Positions 16,119 to 25,599 of a stretch of 58,494 bases of DNA are shown piece by piece. The stretch is from an uncultured Victivallales bacterium (GTDB lineage Bacteria; Verrucomicrobiota; Lentisphaeria; Oligosphaerales; JAFGRS01). Each line of letters begins with the position of its first letter. The first letter of the stretch is position 1. The notes beneath the pieces are model-generated. The model was not told the origin of the DNA and did not search any database. It saw only the letters and a program-made list of their open reading frames with translations. The stretch lies in the NCBI GenBank assembly GCA_903837355.1, contig CAILUI010000076.1, positions 1 through 58,494 on the forward strand. Direction: 5' to 3'. The position numbers and the translations under genes were made by a program.

Positions 16119-19100
16119 TTAAGGTGTGACCGCCACCACGGCCTCACGCGGCACCGCGAACGTCTGCGTCCCCAGCCGCAGCCGGGGCTCGCCGAAGCCG
16201 TGGTAAACTCGCACCTGGGCAGACTCGGCGATCGGCTTACCGTCCAGGCTGCGGGCGGTGAACAGGGTCGGGGTGGCGTAGTCGATGCCGTTGTAGCGCG
16301 TGGCGCAGAAGGCCACGAAGGTAGGACTCTCGATGACGAAACCGTACGCCGGCACGCGATTCGCCCCGATGTCGGCCTCCTTCCCATAGCTGACGGTGAC
16401 CGTCAGGTCGCCGAAGCGCGTGCGCTGCAGAGAGCGGTCAGCGCTGACGAACTCATGGCTGTCCAGCGGCCGTTCGGCGGTGATCAGGTTCAGCGGGCTG
16501 AGTACCTCCCAGGTGTTCTTGATCACCCGGTCGGTCGGCGACAGCCCCGCCCCCCAGCCAGCATCGCCGCGAGACCAGATCTCGGCAGCAACCACGGGCG
16601 TGGCCGGCGTGCAGGTAATCCCATCCGCCGCGACGGTGACGGTGCCCAGGAGGTAGCGCCCGCCGTTGCCTCTGAGGTTGGCCAGGGCCAGGCGCTCACC
16701 GCCTGCCGACAGGAAACCGACGCGGATCTCGGCCGGACCGTTGAACTCCGGCGGGACCGTCACCGTGAAGGGGCCGTCCGCGACCACCGTCCCCGCCGTC
16801 CAGTCTGCAGAGGGCACGGCCGGCTGGTGGTCACTCTGGTAGGCGATCTGCTCCGGATGCGTCGAAGCCCGGTGGGTGAAGTGCACAAACACCCGCAGAT
16901 CCGCGGGCACGGCGCCATTCACCTGCCAGGGAAGAGTGATCTCGAACTTCCGGCCGCCGAGATCCTTGACCTGCGGCGCCAATGGCGTCACCGGCAGCGC
17001 CAGACTGCCCTCCGGACGCTGCCAGTAGAGGTGCGGGCCGAACTGCGGCAGCAGCATCTCGGCGAAGAGCACGTGGTCGAGGATCGGCTTCTCGTCGCCG
17101 GCCCCGAAACGGTCCCCCTGGTGCCCCATGAGCTGCACACAGTCGCTGTAGACCAGCGGAAATAGCGGGATAACCTCGCCGGGAGCCGCATGAAGCTGTT
17201 GCCCGAAGATGCCTTCCTGGTAGTCGGCACAGGGCACGGCCCACTCGCGTCCTTCCTCGCTGCCAAATAGCCCGCAGTGCTGCTTGGAGAGCAGGCAGAG
17301 CTTGCTCTTCCAGGCCAGGTCGTCGGCGAGGGTCATCGGGTGCGCCGGGTCTTCGCAGGTCACCAGCGGCCAGGCGAAGACGGTATCAATGAAGTAAATG
17401 CCGGGGCTGAAGAGCCGGGCGATCTCGGGCAGGTTCGTCGTCGGCCGAGCCGCCAGCGCGACCTGCTGGATGGCACAGACCTGCCAGGCCTGACCGCCGG
17501 CCCAGTTGCCGCCCTGTTTCGGCTCGCCCTTGGCGTCCTTGTTGATCCACTTCAGGTCCCACGAGGCCGCGTCGGGGTACAGGTCCTGGTAGTTGTCGTG
17601 CAGGCCGAACAGGTAGCCGCAGGCCCCGATGCGGGCCGCGGCGGCCTGCAGGCCGGCATCGCCGCCGCACTCGGGAGCCGCGGGCAGCACGTCCGGGTGG
17701 CGCACGTCGTAGCCGCCGTTGATCCAGCCGGCGAGCACGACAAAGGCGCGGTCGATCTGCAAGTCCCGGCGCCAGTGCTCGGCGCACTGGGCCACTTCGT
17801 CGAAGGTGTAGCTGAGATTGACCTGCTCCTTGCCGTTCTGGGCAAAGCGCGACGTCGGCAGGATCCGCGACAGCACGAAAGGCTTGAAGTCCGTGGCCCC
17901 GAAGATGCGGTCGACCGTGGGCCACTGGGCGCGCTTCTCGGCCCAGGTCAGACGCCAACCCTTAGCTTTGGCCAGCGGGCGGTAGGCGGTGGCGATCTCG
18001 ACGTACCCACCGCGCCCCAGCGGATGCAACGAACAGACCCCCTCCGGCCCCGCCAGGTCGAGCGACACCGAGCGCTGGCGCCGCCCCGGCAGGGCCACGG
18101 CCTCCAACCACTCGCCGTGGGTGACCAACTCGCTGTCGATGACGTCCCAGTTCAGCAGCAGCGCCGAGCCGTCCTTGACCGCACCGCACATGGCCATGGA
18201 CAGCGCCGAGTACAGCGGCCAGGCCTGGCGCGCGGGCAGACCCGTGGCCGCCACCTGCTCGAGACCCAGACGCTGCGGCACGTATAGACTGCCCTTCTCC
18301 TCGCCGGTCACCATCAGGGCCTTGTCGAGCACCCGCACCCGCCGCACCTGCCACGGCCCCTCGACCCGGGCGCGGTAGGCCAGGCGCACGCCAGCAGGCT
18401 CGGCCATGGCGCTCACCTGAAACTCCACCGTGGTCCCGCAGGGGGTGCCGTCGATCACCGGGCGCGACACCAGGCGCAGGCCAGCCGCGGTCGACTCGAT
18501 CTCGTCAAAGCGCTCGATGGCCCACGTGAAGCGGCGCGCACCGTTGGCCAGGGCGATCTCGCCAAAGCGCGTGGATAGCGGCGACGAGGTCCAGACCACC
18601 CCCGTCTGCCGGTCGGTCAGAGCCCAGGCCGCGCTCTCGCGGTCCAGGTCGAAGCGGCCCGCCGGGGTCTCCAGGGAGACGCGCCGACCCGCCGGAAGGC
18701 GCGCCGCCAGCGCCGCCCGCCGCCGCGCGACCTCGTCAGCCGGCAGGGGCTCGGGGCCGATATCGCCCGCCGCCGGCGCCTGCAGCGAGACCCTGATCTT
18801 GCCACCGTCATAGGTGTCGAGCAAGCGCTGCCCGCCCCCGCGGCTATCGTAAATGCCGACATGGATGAAGCAGTCCTGGTCGGCCCCCAGTTCGGGCGCC
18901 TGCAGCACGATCGGCCCATCCACCACCTCCCGCCCCGGCTGCCAGGTCGTGGTCGCTTCGGCCGGCTGGTGGTCGGCATGCACGACGATGTGCTCGCAGT
19001 CCGCCGTCGGCGACTCGATGTGCGTGAACGCGTAGTAGTCGCTCAGAGCCGGTCGGGTGCCGACATTGCGAAAGCGGAAGGTCACTGTGAAGGGGTCGCC

Positions 19101-19238
19101 AGGCCGCACCTCGCGCGCGCTCACCTCCGCCGCCACCAGCACGGGCTTGAACTCCGGGTCAACCCCTTGCGCCAGTGGCGCTCCAGCACCCGCCACGGTA
19201 ACCACCGCCAGAAACGCCTTGGACCAAGTGCTGCGCAT
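16119..19238 (-). CDS. Giant secreted glycosidase-like protein (DUF5696-type)
   Basis: 1039 residues. I chose the ATG at 19238 over a TTG two codons earlier because GGAGG lies 8 nt upstream of the ATG. A signal peptide (about 1-25, ending APLAQG) precedes a DUF4832-like or CARDB-like beta domain (FTVTFRFRNVGTRPALSDYYAF). Residues ~190-330 hold AGRFDLDRES and TDRQTGVVWTSSPLSTRFGE, the pattern of DUF5696-type glycosidase-like proteins. A barrel-like middle contains GYLFGLHDNYQDLYPDAASWD and GIYFIDTVFAWP. A second beta domain near 790-880 repeats the N-terminal one (VFVHFTHRASTHPEQIAYQSDHQPA compared with AFTHIESPTADCEHIVVHADHQPA). It shares strand and theme with its downstream neighbour, and likely forms an operon with it. 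Activity is not established from sequence. Confidence 0.7.
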   Translation of the reverse strand: MRSTWSKAFLAVVTVAGAGAPLAQGVDPEFKPVLVAAEVSAREVRPGDPFTVTFRFRNVGTRPALSDYYAFTHIESPTADCEHIVVHADHQPAEATTTWQPGREVVDGPIVLQAPELGADQDCFIHVGIYDSRGGGQRLLDTYDGGKIRVSLQAPAAGDIGPEPLPADEVARRRAALAARLPAGRRVSLETPAGRFDLDRESAAWALTDRQTGVVWTSSPLSTRFGEIALANGARRFTWAIERFDEIESTAAGLRLVSRPVIDGTPCGTTVEFQVSAMAEPAGVRLAYRARVEGPWQVRRVRVLDKALMVTGEEKGSLYVPQRLGLEQVAATGLPARQAWPLYSALSMAMCGAVKDGSALLLNWDVIDSELVTHGEWLEAVALPGRRQRSVSLDLAGPEGVCSLHPLGRGGYVEIATAYRPLAKAKGWRLTWAEKRAQWPTVDRIFGATDFKPFVLSRILPTSRFAQNGKEQVNLSYTFDEVAQCAEHWRRDLQIDRAFVVLAGWINGGYDVRHPDVLPAAPECGGDAGLQAAAARIGACGYLFGLHDNYQDLYPDAASWDLKWINKDAKGEPKQGGNWAGGQAWQVCAIQQVALAARPTTNLPEIARLFSPGIYFIDTVFAWPLVTCEDPAHPMTLADDLAWKSKLCLLSKQHCGLFGSEEGREWAVPCADYQEGIFGQQLHAAPGEVIPLFPLVYSDCVQLMGHQGDRFGAGDEKPILDHVLFAEMLLPQFGPHLYWQRPEGSLALPVTPLAPQVKDLGGRKFEITLPWQVNGAVPADLRVFVHFTHRASTHPEQIAYQSDHQPAVPSADWTAGTVVADGPFTVTVPPEFNGPAEIRVGFLSAGGERLALANLRGNGGRYLLGTVTVAADGITCTPATPVVAAEIWSRGDAGWGAGLSPTDRVIKNTWEVLSPLNLITAERPLDSHEFVSADRSLQRTRFGDLTVTVSYGKEADIGANRVPAYGFVIESPTFVAFCATRYNGIDYATPTLFTARSLDGKPIAESAQVRVYHGFGEPRLRLGTQTFAVPREAVVAVTP

Positions 19239-19339
19239 CGTCAAGCCTCCTGAGTGGTATCTCCGTGCCAGGCAGCCAACGTAGCACCGCGATCAGGCCG
19301 CGGCGACCGCGGCGGCAGCGCGGGCAGACGGCCAGGGCT

Positions 19340-19705
19340 CTGGAGGGCGAGCACAGGGGCGGCCTTGCCGCCCCGGCGCGCTGCCGTTCGGGATGCCCCG
19401 CCGTCCGGCGGGGCTGCGGCTGCGGTTCGGCCCGGCGCTCGCCGGCCCTGCCCTTGCCCTCCAGACGTCGGCATGGTCTCGGGCTGGAGGGCGAGCACAG
19501 GGGCGGTTTGACCGCCCCGGCGCGCTGCCGGTTCGGGCGCCCTGCTGGCCGGCCCTGCTGGCCGGCGGGGCTGCGGCTGCGGTTCGGCCCGGCGCTCGCC
19601 GGCCCTGCCCTTGCCCTCCAGGCGTCGGCATGGTCTCGGGCTGGAGGGCGAGCACAGGGGCGGTTTGACCGCCCCGGCGCGCTGCCGGTTCGGGCGTCCT
19701 GCTGG
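19340..19705 (-). repeat. Dispersed GC-rich 3' repeat, copy 1 (2.3 units)
   Basis: The sequence CTGGAGGGCGAGCACAGGGG recurs at 19340, 19484 and 19641, giving units of 144, 157 and about 60 bp. Each unit has a hairpin near its start, a GC-rich middle with CGGTTCGGCCCGGCGCTCGCC, and CTTGCCCTCCAG..GTCGGCATGG toward its end (the last unit is cut short). The block begins 7 bp past the stop of the minus-strand GLUG-repeat gene and ends about 100 bp before the next gene's start. Related sequence, inverted relative to the window, occurs at 58255-58494 just after the GH5 gene. Relative to their upstream genes the two copies therefore point the same way. The many ORFs through it are GC artefacts. Confidence 0.85.
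19657..19675 (-). terminator. Stem-loop in repeat copy 1 downstream of GLUG gene
   Basis: GGGGCGGT (19657-19664) pairs perfectly with ACCGCCCC (19668-19675) around a TTG loop. It lies 37-55 bp past the stop of the minus-strand GLUG gene. The equivalent stem follows the GH5 gene at 58272-58290. It probably stabilises mRNA 3' ends or terminates transcription; no T-tract is present. Confidence 0.45.
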
Positions 19706-19711
19706 ACCCTC

Positions 19712-22700
19712 TCACCAGTTCAGCGCCTGGCCGTAGACCTGCGCCTGCATGGCGTCGAGCCGGGCCCCGCCGCCGCCCAGCGGCGTCACGGCCGCCCGCA
19801 TCGTGATCCCCCGGGCCGCGGGATCCGTACCCGCCAGGCTCAATCTGAGGACCAGGGCCGCGCCGCTGGAGGACCTGCCGGTGGCCGTCAGCAGGTGCTC
19901 CACCCCGTTGGCCAAGGTTAACGCGGCGGTGCCCGAACTGCTCCGACCCAGCACGGCGAGATCGAGGAGCAGCGCCCACGTCCCGTCCATGTCGGCGGGG
20001 AGGTCCAGCGTCAGCGTATCCGCAAGCGGCAGCGTCTCTGCCGCCGTGCGCAGGCTGCCCGTGGCGGCACCGCTCAACTGCCTGGCGTCGACGTCCAGAG
20101 CCAAGGTCAAACTCAGCGCCACCCGCAGTGCCCGAGCACTGTCGGTGCCGGTCAACGTGAGTCTCAGCAGCAGCGCCCCGTCGGCAGCGGTCACGCCGCC
20201 CCGGACCGACAGATGCAGCGGGGTCGCGACCAGGCCGCCCACCGTGAGCGACAGCACAGCCGTACCCGTGATCCGACCCGCGCCGTCATGGACCAGATTC
20301 AGCGTCAGCGGGTCGCCCGCCAGCGTCGTCGGGTAGGTCCCGGTGACATCCCACAGGCGGCGCCCCCAGTCCAACTCGGCCGCCTCGACCCCGGCGAGGA
20401 GTTGCAGCGCCCAGGGGCCAACCTGTCGCAGGTACGGGTAGCCGCGATTCGGACCCGCATCGAGGCCCCAGAGGCCGGCGAAATCCCAGCCGATGTAGGT
20501 GCTCGCCTGGCGCATCTCCGCGGTGGTCCGCCCGTCGCCGCCGGCCGACTCCGTCAGGCCCGACGTCGCCGTGTCCCAGTAGCACCCCGTCACGGTGCCA
20601 CCATTGTTCCCCACCAGGCCGCCGGTTTGGTAATCGCCCGTCACCGCGCCGGTGGCGTAGCAGTGCGAGATCTGACCGGTGCGGTTGTTGCCTCCCGCCA
20701 GGCCGCCCACGCTCCGCGAACCGCTCGCCGCACCCGTGGCATAGCACTGCTCGACCGTGCCTTCGTTGGTACCCAGCAGGCCGCCGACACCGTAGTCGCC
20801 GAACACGGCCCCGGTGGCGAAGCACTGCCGCACCGTGCCGTCGCGCGTGGTGTACCCCACCAGGCCGCCGCTGTCATCCTCGCCGCTCACCACGCCAGTG
20901 GCGTAGCACTGCTGCACCGTGCCGCCCGCATTGCGCCCCAGCAGGCCGCCACCGGAGCCCTCGCCGCTCACCGCGCCGGTGGCGTAGCACTGCCGCACCG
21001 TCCCCGCCGCGAGTTCACCCAGCAGGCCGCCGACGCTGCTGTTGCCCGTTACCGCGACCGCAGCATGGCAGCGTTGGATGAGCCCGGAACTCAGGCCCGC
21101 CAGGCTGCCAACCGCGCCCCAGCCGCTCACGGACCCCCCTTCGAGGCCCAGGTCGTGCAGCGTGCCGGAGCTGCCGAGACAGCCGAACAGGCCGGCGGGA
21201 TGGCGGTAGTCGGCACTCCGGTTGATCGTCAGGCCACGGACGACGCGCCCCCTGCCGTCGAATTCGCCAGTGAAAGGGGCATCCCGCGTACCGATGGGCT
21301 CGAAACCCTCCAGGACGTCCGTATCGGTACCCGCATCGTTCCACGCCGCGGTGGCGGTCGCATCCACGTCCTGCGTCAGCCAGTACCGCCCGTTCAGCCC
21401 ATACTCGGGGTCATGCCCGATCTTCTGCAGTTCCTGCACCGACGAGATGCCGCGGGCCGCGCGGAATAGGCCCACCACGGTCAGGTGGCCCGCCGCGACC
21501 AGCGTGGTGTGCGCCGCCGTGGGCGACGCCACCGGCCCCAGCCAGCGCACGAACTCGCCCTCTGCAGCGGCGCTGGCATCCAGGGTCACGAGGGCCCCGG
21601 CAGCGTAGGTCGCCTGAAGCGGCTGTGCCGAGACGCTGCCCGGCCCGCTGGCCACGGCCGCGACGGCGAAAGGCGGCGGCGACCAGCGCAGGAAGGCGAA
21701 GCTCTGTCCGGCCGCGATGTCCCAGGCGCTGGCGAAGTCCCAGTCGGCGTAGCGGCTGGGCTGCAGCATCTGCGCCGTGGTCAAGCCCGTGCCGGCGGGC
21801 GAGGTCGTCCAGCCTGAGGTCTCCGTGTCCCAGTAGCACGCATCGGCCGGGCCCGGGCCGCCCCCCACCAGGCCGCCGAGGGCGGTCCCGGCCGAGCCGG
21901 CGACGGCCCCGACCGCATAGCACTGGGAGAGCGCCCCGACGTTCCACCCCACCAGGCCGCCGACGCCGTCCGTGCCCGTCGCCGGGCCCATGGCGTAGCA
22001 CTGCTGCACCGTGCCGGCGTTGTACCCCAGCAGGCCGGCGACATCGTACTGCCCGCTCGCGGCGCCGGTGGCATAGCACTGCTCAAGCTGGCCGTGCTCC
22101 ACCCAGCCGACCAGGCCACCGATGTTGTCCGTGCCGCTCACCGCCCCGGCGGCGAAGCACTGCCGGAGAGTCCCGCTCGCCTGGTTCCCGACCAGCCCGC
22201 CGCCACGGTCCTGGCCGGTCACGGTGCCGGTGGCGCTGCACGTTGTCAGCGTCCCGGCGTTTTGTCCGACCAGCCCGCCGATGATCCGGCCCCCCGCCAC
22301 GGCACCCGTGGCCGAACACTCCGTCAGCGTGCTCCGGTTGTACCCGGCGAAGCCGCCAACGTAGGTTCCCCCGGTCACGTCGCCCAGCGCCTGGCACTGC
22401 TCGACCGTGCTGTCGTCGTAGTTGTAGCCCACCGAGCCGCCGACGTAGGACTCGCCGGTCACCGGTCCCGTCGCGTTGCACTGCTCGACTGTCCTGCAGT
22501 TGAAACCCACCAGGCCGCCGACGTAGGACTCGCCACTCGTCACCCCCGTCGCGTAGCACTCGGTCACCGTGCCGACCGTTAGCGCGTCGAAGTAGTTATC
22601 CCCCAGCAGGCCGCCGACATACCAGTAGCCGCTTACCGCGCCCGTGGCGTAGCAGTACTCAACCGTGCTGTGGTTCAGGCCCACCAAGCCGCCGACGTAG

Positions 22701-23380
22701 TTCCCCGCGCCGGTCACTGCACCCGTCGCATAGCACTGCTCGATCGTGTCGTAGCTCAACCCCGCCAGGCCGCCGACATAGTTCGCCACACTGGTCACGG
22801 TACCGGTCGCGTAGCACGCCATCAGAATACCTGAGTAGTTGTCCCCCACCAGACCACCGACAGCATCCGCGCCGCTCACCGCACCCGTGGCGTAACACTG
22901 CTCGATCAGGTTCGCGCCGTTGTTGTGCCCCAGCAGGCCGCCGACATAGCTCCGGCCGGTCATGGAGCCGCCCTCCAGACCCAGGTGGCGCACCGCGCCG
23001 CCGTCACGGATCCAGCCCAAGAGCCCGACCCCATCCAGATCCGCCCGGTTGACCGTCAGCCCGTGGATGACGTGACCCTGGCCGTCGAAGTCCCCCGCGA
23101 AGGGGACCGCCTCCGTGCCGATCGGGCGGAAGCCTTCGAGCACGGTTTCGTCGGTATCGGCGTCGTTCCAGGTCGCGGTGACCGCGGCCTCGATGTCGTT
23201 CTGCAAGGCGTAGTAGCTGCCGGCGCTGGCGTCCGCAGTGCCACTCATCCACACCAGGTGGCCAAGCTCAGCGATGCGATAGGGGGCGTCTGCCGTACCA
23301 CTGCCCGAGGGGACGACCGCGGTCTGCGCCAGAACCGGCAGCACCACCAGCAACAGGCTGGCAATACAGGCCTTCGTCAT
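19712..23380 (-). CDS. Giant secreted GLUG-motif repeat protein
   Basis: 1222 residues. I chose the ATG at 23380 because it starts a clean signal peptide (MTKACIASLLLVVLPVLAQ). The body is a long run of short GLUG-type repeats, roughly 20-25 residues each, of the pattern GxYVGGLVGxN..TVEQCYATGAVSG. They form two blocks. The first block starts after an ALQNDIEA..VLEGFRPIGT leader. After a linker with a VASGPGSVSAQP..YAAGALVTLDASA repeat (InlB-B-like), the second starts with a near-copy of the leader (LTQDVDAT..VLEGFEPIGT). The C-terminal ~230 residues are beta-rich, with two related halves. Likely a beta-helical surface or adhesin protein; the ligand is unknown. A promoter-like element lies at 23453-23481. 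Confidence 0.85.
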   Translation of the reverse strand: MTKACIASLLLVVLPVLAQTAVVPSGSGTADAPYRIAELGHLVWMSGTADASAGSYYALQNDIEAAVTATWNDADTDETVLEGFRPIGTEAVPFAGDFDGQGHVIHGLTVNRADLDGVGLLGWIRDGGAVRHLGLEGGSMTGRSYVGGLLGHNNGANLIEQCYATGAVSGADAVGGLVGDNYSGILMACYATGTVTSVANYVGGLAGLSYDTIEQCYATGAVTGAGNYVGGLVGLNHSTVEYCYATGAVSGYWYVGGLLGDNYFDALTVGTVTECYATGVTSGESYVGGLVGFNCRTVEQCNATGPVTGESYVGGSVGYNYDDSTVEQCQALGDVTGGTYVGGFAGYNRSTLTECSATGAVAGGRIIGGLVGQNAGTLTTCSATGTVTGQDRGGGLVGNQASGTLRQCFAAGAVSGTDNIGGLVGWVEHGQLEQCYATGAASGQYDVAGLLGYNAGTVQQCYAMGPATGTDGVGGLVGWNVGALSQCYAVGAVAGSAGTALGGLVGGGPGPADACYWDTETSGWTTSPAGTGLTTAQMLQPSRYADWDFASAWDIAAGQSFAFLRWSPPPFAVAAVASGPGSVSAQPLQATYAAGALVTLDASAAAEGEFVRWLGPVASPTAAHTTLVAAGHLTVVGLFRAARGISSVQELQKIGHDPEYGLNGRYWLTQDVDATATAAWNDAGTDTDVLEGFEPIGTRDAPFTGEFDGRGRVVRGLTINRSADYRHPAGLFGCLGSSGTLHDLGLEGGSVSGWGAVGSLAGLSSGLIQRCHAAVAVTGNSSVGGLLGELAAGTVRQCYATGAVSGEGSGGGLLGRNAGGTVQQCYATGVVSGEDDSGGLVGYTTRDGTVRQCFATGAVFGDYGVGGLLGTNEGTVEQCYATGAASGSRSVGGLAGGNNRTGQISHCYATGAVTGDYQTGGLVGNNGGTVTGCYWDTATSGLTESAGGDGRTTAEMRQASTYIGWDFAGLWGLDAGPNRGYPYLRQVGPWALQLLAGVEAAELDWGRRLWDVTGTYPTTLAGDPLTLNLVHDGAGRITGTAVLSLTVGGLVATPLHLSVRGGVTAADGALLLRLTLTGTDSARALRVALSLTLALDVDARQLSGAATGSLRTAAETLPLADTLTLDLPADMDGTWALLLDLAVLGRSSSGTAALTLANGVEHLLTATGRSSSGAALVLRLSLAGTDPAARGITMRAAVTPLGGGGARLDAMQAQVYGQALNW

Positions 23381-23452
23381 GGTTCTCGTACCTCGCCGGT
23401 TGCTGATGATCACGCCCTCCGCCAGCGCGTCTCGCCCGCGCGCACGGCGCCA

Positions 23453-23481
23453 AGTATGGTCCCTGCAAATGACTCTTTCAA
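23453..23481 (-). promoter_or_regulatory. Sigma-70-like promoter for the GLUG-repeat gene
   Basis: Read on the minus strand: -35 TTGAAA (23481-23476), a 17-nt spacer, and -10 CATACT (23458-23453). The expected transcription start is about 65-70 nt before the ATG at 23380. Spacing is ideal and the -35 is a 5/6 match. Confidence 0.6.
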
Positions 23482-23557
23482 GAAGGCCCGCTCCTCCTCG
23501 CCCGACCTGGCCCCAGCCCGCCTGACGACGGGCCGGGCGCTCGGCCCACGCTTCCTA

Positions 23558-23566
23558 TGCTATAGT
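23558..23566 (+). promoter_or_regulatory. Extended -10 promoter element upstream of aguB
   Basis: TGCTATAGT gives TG, one base, then TATAGT (23561-23566), the extended -10 pattern, which can work without a good -35. I see no -35 match at the right distance. It lies about 48 bp before the aguB ATG and diverges from the GLUG promoter. Confidence 0.45.
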
Positions 23567-23613
23567 CTACGGCGGTTACGCATGACTGACGCCAGAAGCA
23601 CGGAAGGCAGAAC

Positions 23614-24480
23614 ATGGATCGCGTCCGGATCGCCTTGCTGCAGGGCCGAGCCGAGCCCAGCGCCGCCGCGGCGCTGGCCTGGACGGAAGCACGGCTGACC
23701 GAGGCCGCCGCCGGCGGCGCCCGCATCATCTGCACACAGGAGCTGTTCGCGACGCCCTACTTCTGCCGGGTCCAGGACCCTGCTCTCTTCGATCTGGCCG
23801 AGCCGGTTCCCGGACCCACCACCGAGCGCCTGGCGCAGCAGGCCCGCAAGCTGGGCGTGGTCATCGTCGCCTCGCTGTTTGAGCGCCGCGCGCCGGGCGT
23901 GTACCACAACACCGCCGCTGTCATCGACGCCGATGGCACCTACCTGGGCAAGTACCGCAAGATGCACATCCCCCAGGACCCCGGCTTCGAGGAAAAGTAC
24001 TACTTCACCCCCGGCGACCTCGGCTACCGCGCCTGGACGACACGCTACGGCCGCATCGGCGTGCTCATCTGCTGGGACCAGTGGTACCCCGAAGCAGCCC
24101 GCCTGACCGCCCTGCACGGCGCCCAGATCATCTTCTGCCCCACCGCCATCGGCTGGCTGGCGGCCGAGAAGGCGACGCTGGGCGCACGCCAACGCGCCGC
24201 CTGGCTGAACGTACAAAAGGGCCACGCCGTGGCCAACGGCTGCTACTTCGCAGCCGTGAATCGGGTTGGCACCGAAGCCCAGATCGAGTTCTGGGGGACG
24301 TCGTTCGTAGCCGACGTCTATGGCGAGTGCATCGCGCAAGGCAGCGTGTCCAACCCTGAGATCGTCTACGCCGACTGCGAGGCCCAGGCCGTCGAAGACC
24401 GCCGCCGCACGTGGCCGTTCTTCCGCGACCGCCGCATCGACAGCTACGACGGCATCCTGAAGAGGTTCCTGGATGAGTGA
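23614..24480 (+). CDS. aguB: N-carbamoylputrescine amidase
   Basis: 288 residues, the usual length. This is a nitrilase/carbon-nitrogen hydrolase fold with the Glu-Lys-Cys triad visible: Glu43 in CTQELF, Lys in GKYRKMHIP (near 117), and Cys in GVLICWDQWYPE (near 153). The CWDQWYPEAAR and PTAIGW motifs are typical of the AguB subgroup. It hydrolyses N-carbamoylputrescine to putrescine, CO2 and ammonia in the cytoplasm. The last 8 nt overlap the start of aguA, so the two are translationally coupled. GAAGG precedes the ATG. Confidence 0.93.
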   Translation: MDRVRIALLQGRAEPSAAAALAWTEARLTEAAAGGARIICTQELFATPYFCRVQDPALFDLAEPVPGPTTERLAQQARKLGVVIVASLFERRAPGVYHNTAAVIDADGTYLGKYRKMHIPQDPGFEEKYYFTPGDLGYRAWTTRYGRIGVLICWDQWYPEAARLTALHGAQIIFCPTAIGWLAAEKATLGARQRAAWLNVQKGHAVANGCYFAAVNRVGTEAQIEFWGTSFVADVYGECIAQGSVSNPEIVYADCEAQAVEDRRRTWPFFRDRRIDSYDGILKRFLDE

Positions 24481-25537
24481 CTCCCCTGCCGCCGCCGGCT
24501 TCCACATGCCCGCCGAGTGGGTCCCGCAGGAAGCCATCTGGCTCAGTTGGCCGCTCAAAGCCGGCGCCTGGCCCGGCTGCCGTGATGCCGCCGAGCGCGC
24601 CTATGCGGAGTTCGCAGCCACCATCAGCCGCTTCGAGACCGTCCGCATCAACTGCGTCCGCACCGCCCAGGAACGGGCTGCCGAAGCGCTGCTCCGCGCC
24701 GACGCCCGCCTGGACCGCATCGCCTGGTTCGACCACCCTACCAACGACACCTGGTGCCGCGACCACGGCCCGGTGTTCGTGCAGCACCGCAACACGGGCG
24801 AGGTCGCGATCACCGACTGGACCTTCAATGCCTGGGGCGGCAAGTTCCCGGCCTGGGACCTCGACAACGCCATCCCGGCCCGCATCGCCGCAGCGCTGGG
24901 CCTGCGGCGCTTCGTCATCCCTATGGTCGGCGAGGGGGGCGGCCTGGAGGTCAATGGCGCCGGCGTGCTGCTCGTCACCGAGTCGGTGCTGCTCAACCCG
25001 AACCGGAACCCGAACCTGAGCAAGGCGCAGGTGGAAGTCATCCTGCGCGCCGCCCTGGGCGTGGAGGCGATCTGCTGGCTCGCCTCCGGACTGGAGTGGG
25101 ACGATACCGACGGCCATATCGACACCCTGACCCGCTTCGTCGACCCGGCTACCGTCGTGACCGTGGTCAGCCGCGACCCCAACGGCCCCAACCAGGCTGC
25201 CCTCGAGCGCAACCGCGCCGCCCTGGCCCGTTTCCGCCTCCCGGACGGCCGCCGCCTGGAGATCGTGCCCCTGCCCCTGCCCGACGCCATCCGGCCCGCC
25301 GGCTGGCGCCTGGAGGTGCTCCCGGCTACCTACGCTAACTTCCTCATCCTCAATGGCGCTGTCCTGGTGCCGACCTACCGCCAACCCGTCCACGACCGGG
25401 AGGCTCTGCGCCTCCTCGCCCAGTGCTTCCCGGACCGCCAGGTCATCGGCATCGACTGCCGCGACCTCGTCCTCGAAGGCGGCGCGCTGCACTGCCTGAG
25501 CCAGCAGCAGCCCGCCACCACCCAGCGCCAGACCTGA
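24473..25537 (+). CDS. aguA: Agmatine deiminase
   Basis: 354 residues, full length for the peptidyl-arginine-deiminase-like family. Key segments are WLSWP near the N terminus, TWCRDHGPVFV (Asp of the active site), GEGGGLEVNG, DDTDGHIDTLTRF (the catalytic His region), and GGALHCLSQQQP with the nucleophilic Cys341 near the C terminus. It converts agmatine to N-carbamoylputrescine, which AguB then cleaves, so the pair makes putrescine. The upstream gene of the arginine-decarboxylase step is not in the window. Confidence 0.93.
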   Translation: MSDSPAAAGFHMPAEWVPQEAIWLSWPLKAGAWPGCRDAAERAYAEFAATISRFETVRINCVRTAQERAAEALLRADARLDRIAWFDHPTNDTWCRDHGPVFVQHRNTGEVAITDWTFNAWGGKFPAWDLDNAIPARIAAALGLRRFVIPMVGEGGGLEVNGAGVLLVTESVLLNPNRNPNLSKAQVEVILRAALGVEAICWLASGLEWDDTDGHIDTLTRFVDPATVVTVVSRDPNGPNQAALERNRAALARFRLPDGRRLEIVPLPLPDAIRPAGWRLEVLPATYANFLILNGAVLVPTYRQPVHDREALRLLAQCFPDRQVIGIDCRDLVLEGGALHCLSQQQPATTQRQT

Positions 25538-25599
25538 ACAGTGAATAGCAGTGATGACGAACACGGCGCGCGGCAGGGCGCGCCGCCAGGGAGACCACG

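Noticed and set aside
19265..19979. Several overlapping ORFs on both strands
   Set aside because: They arise from the dispersed GC-rich repeat; peptide repeats mirror the DNA repeats.
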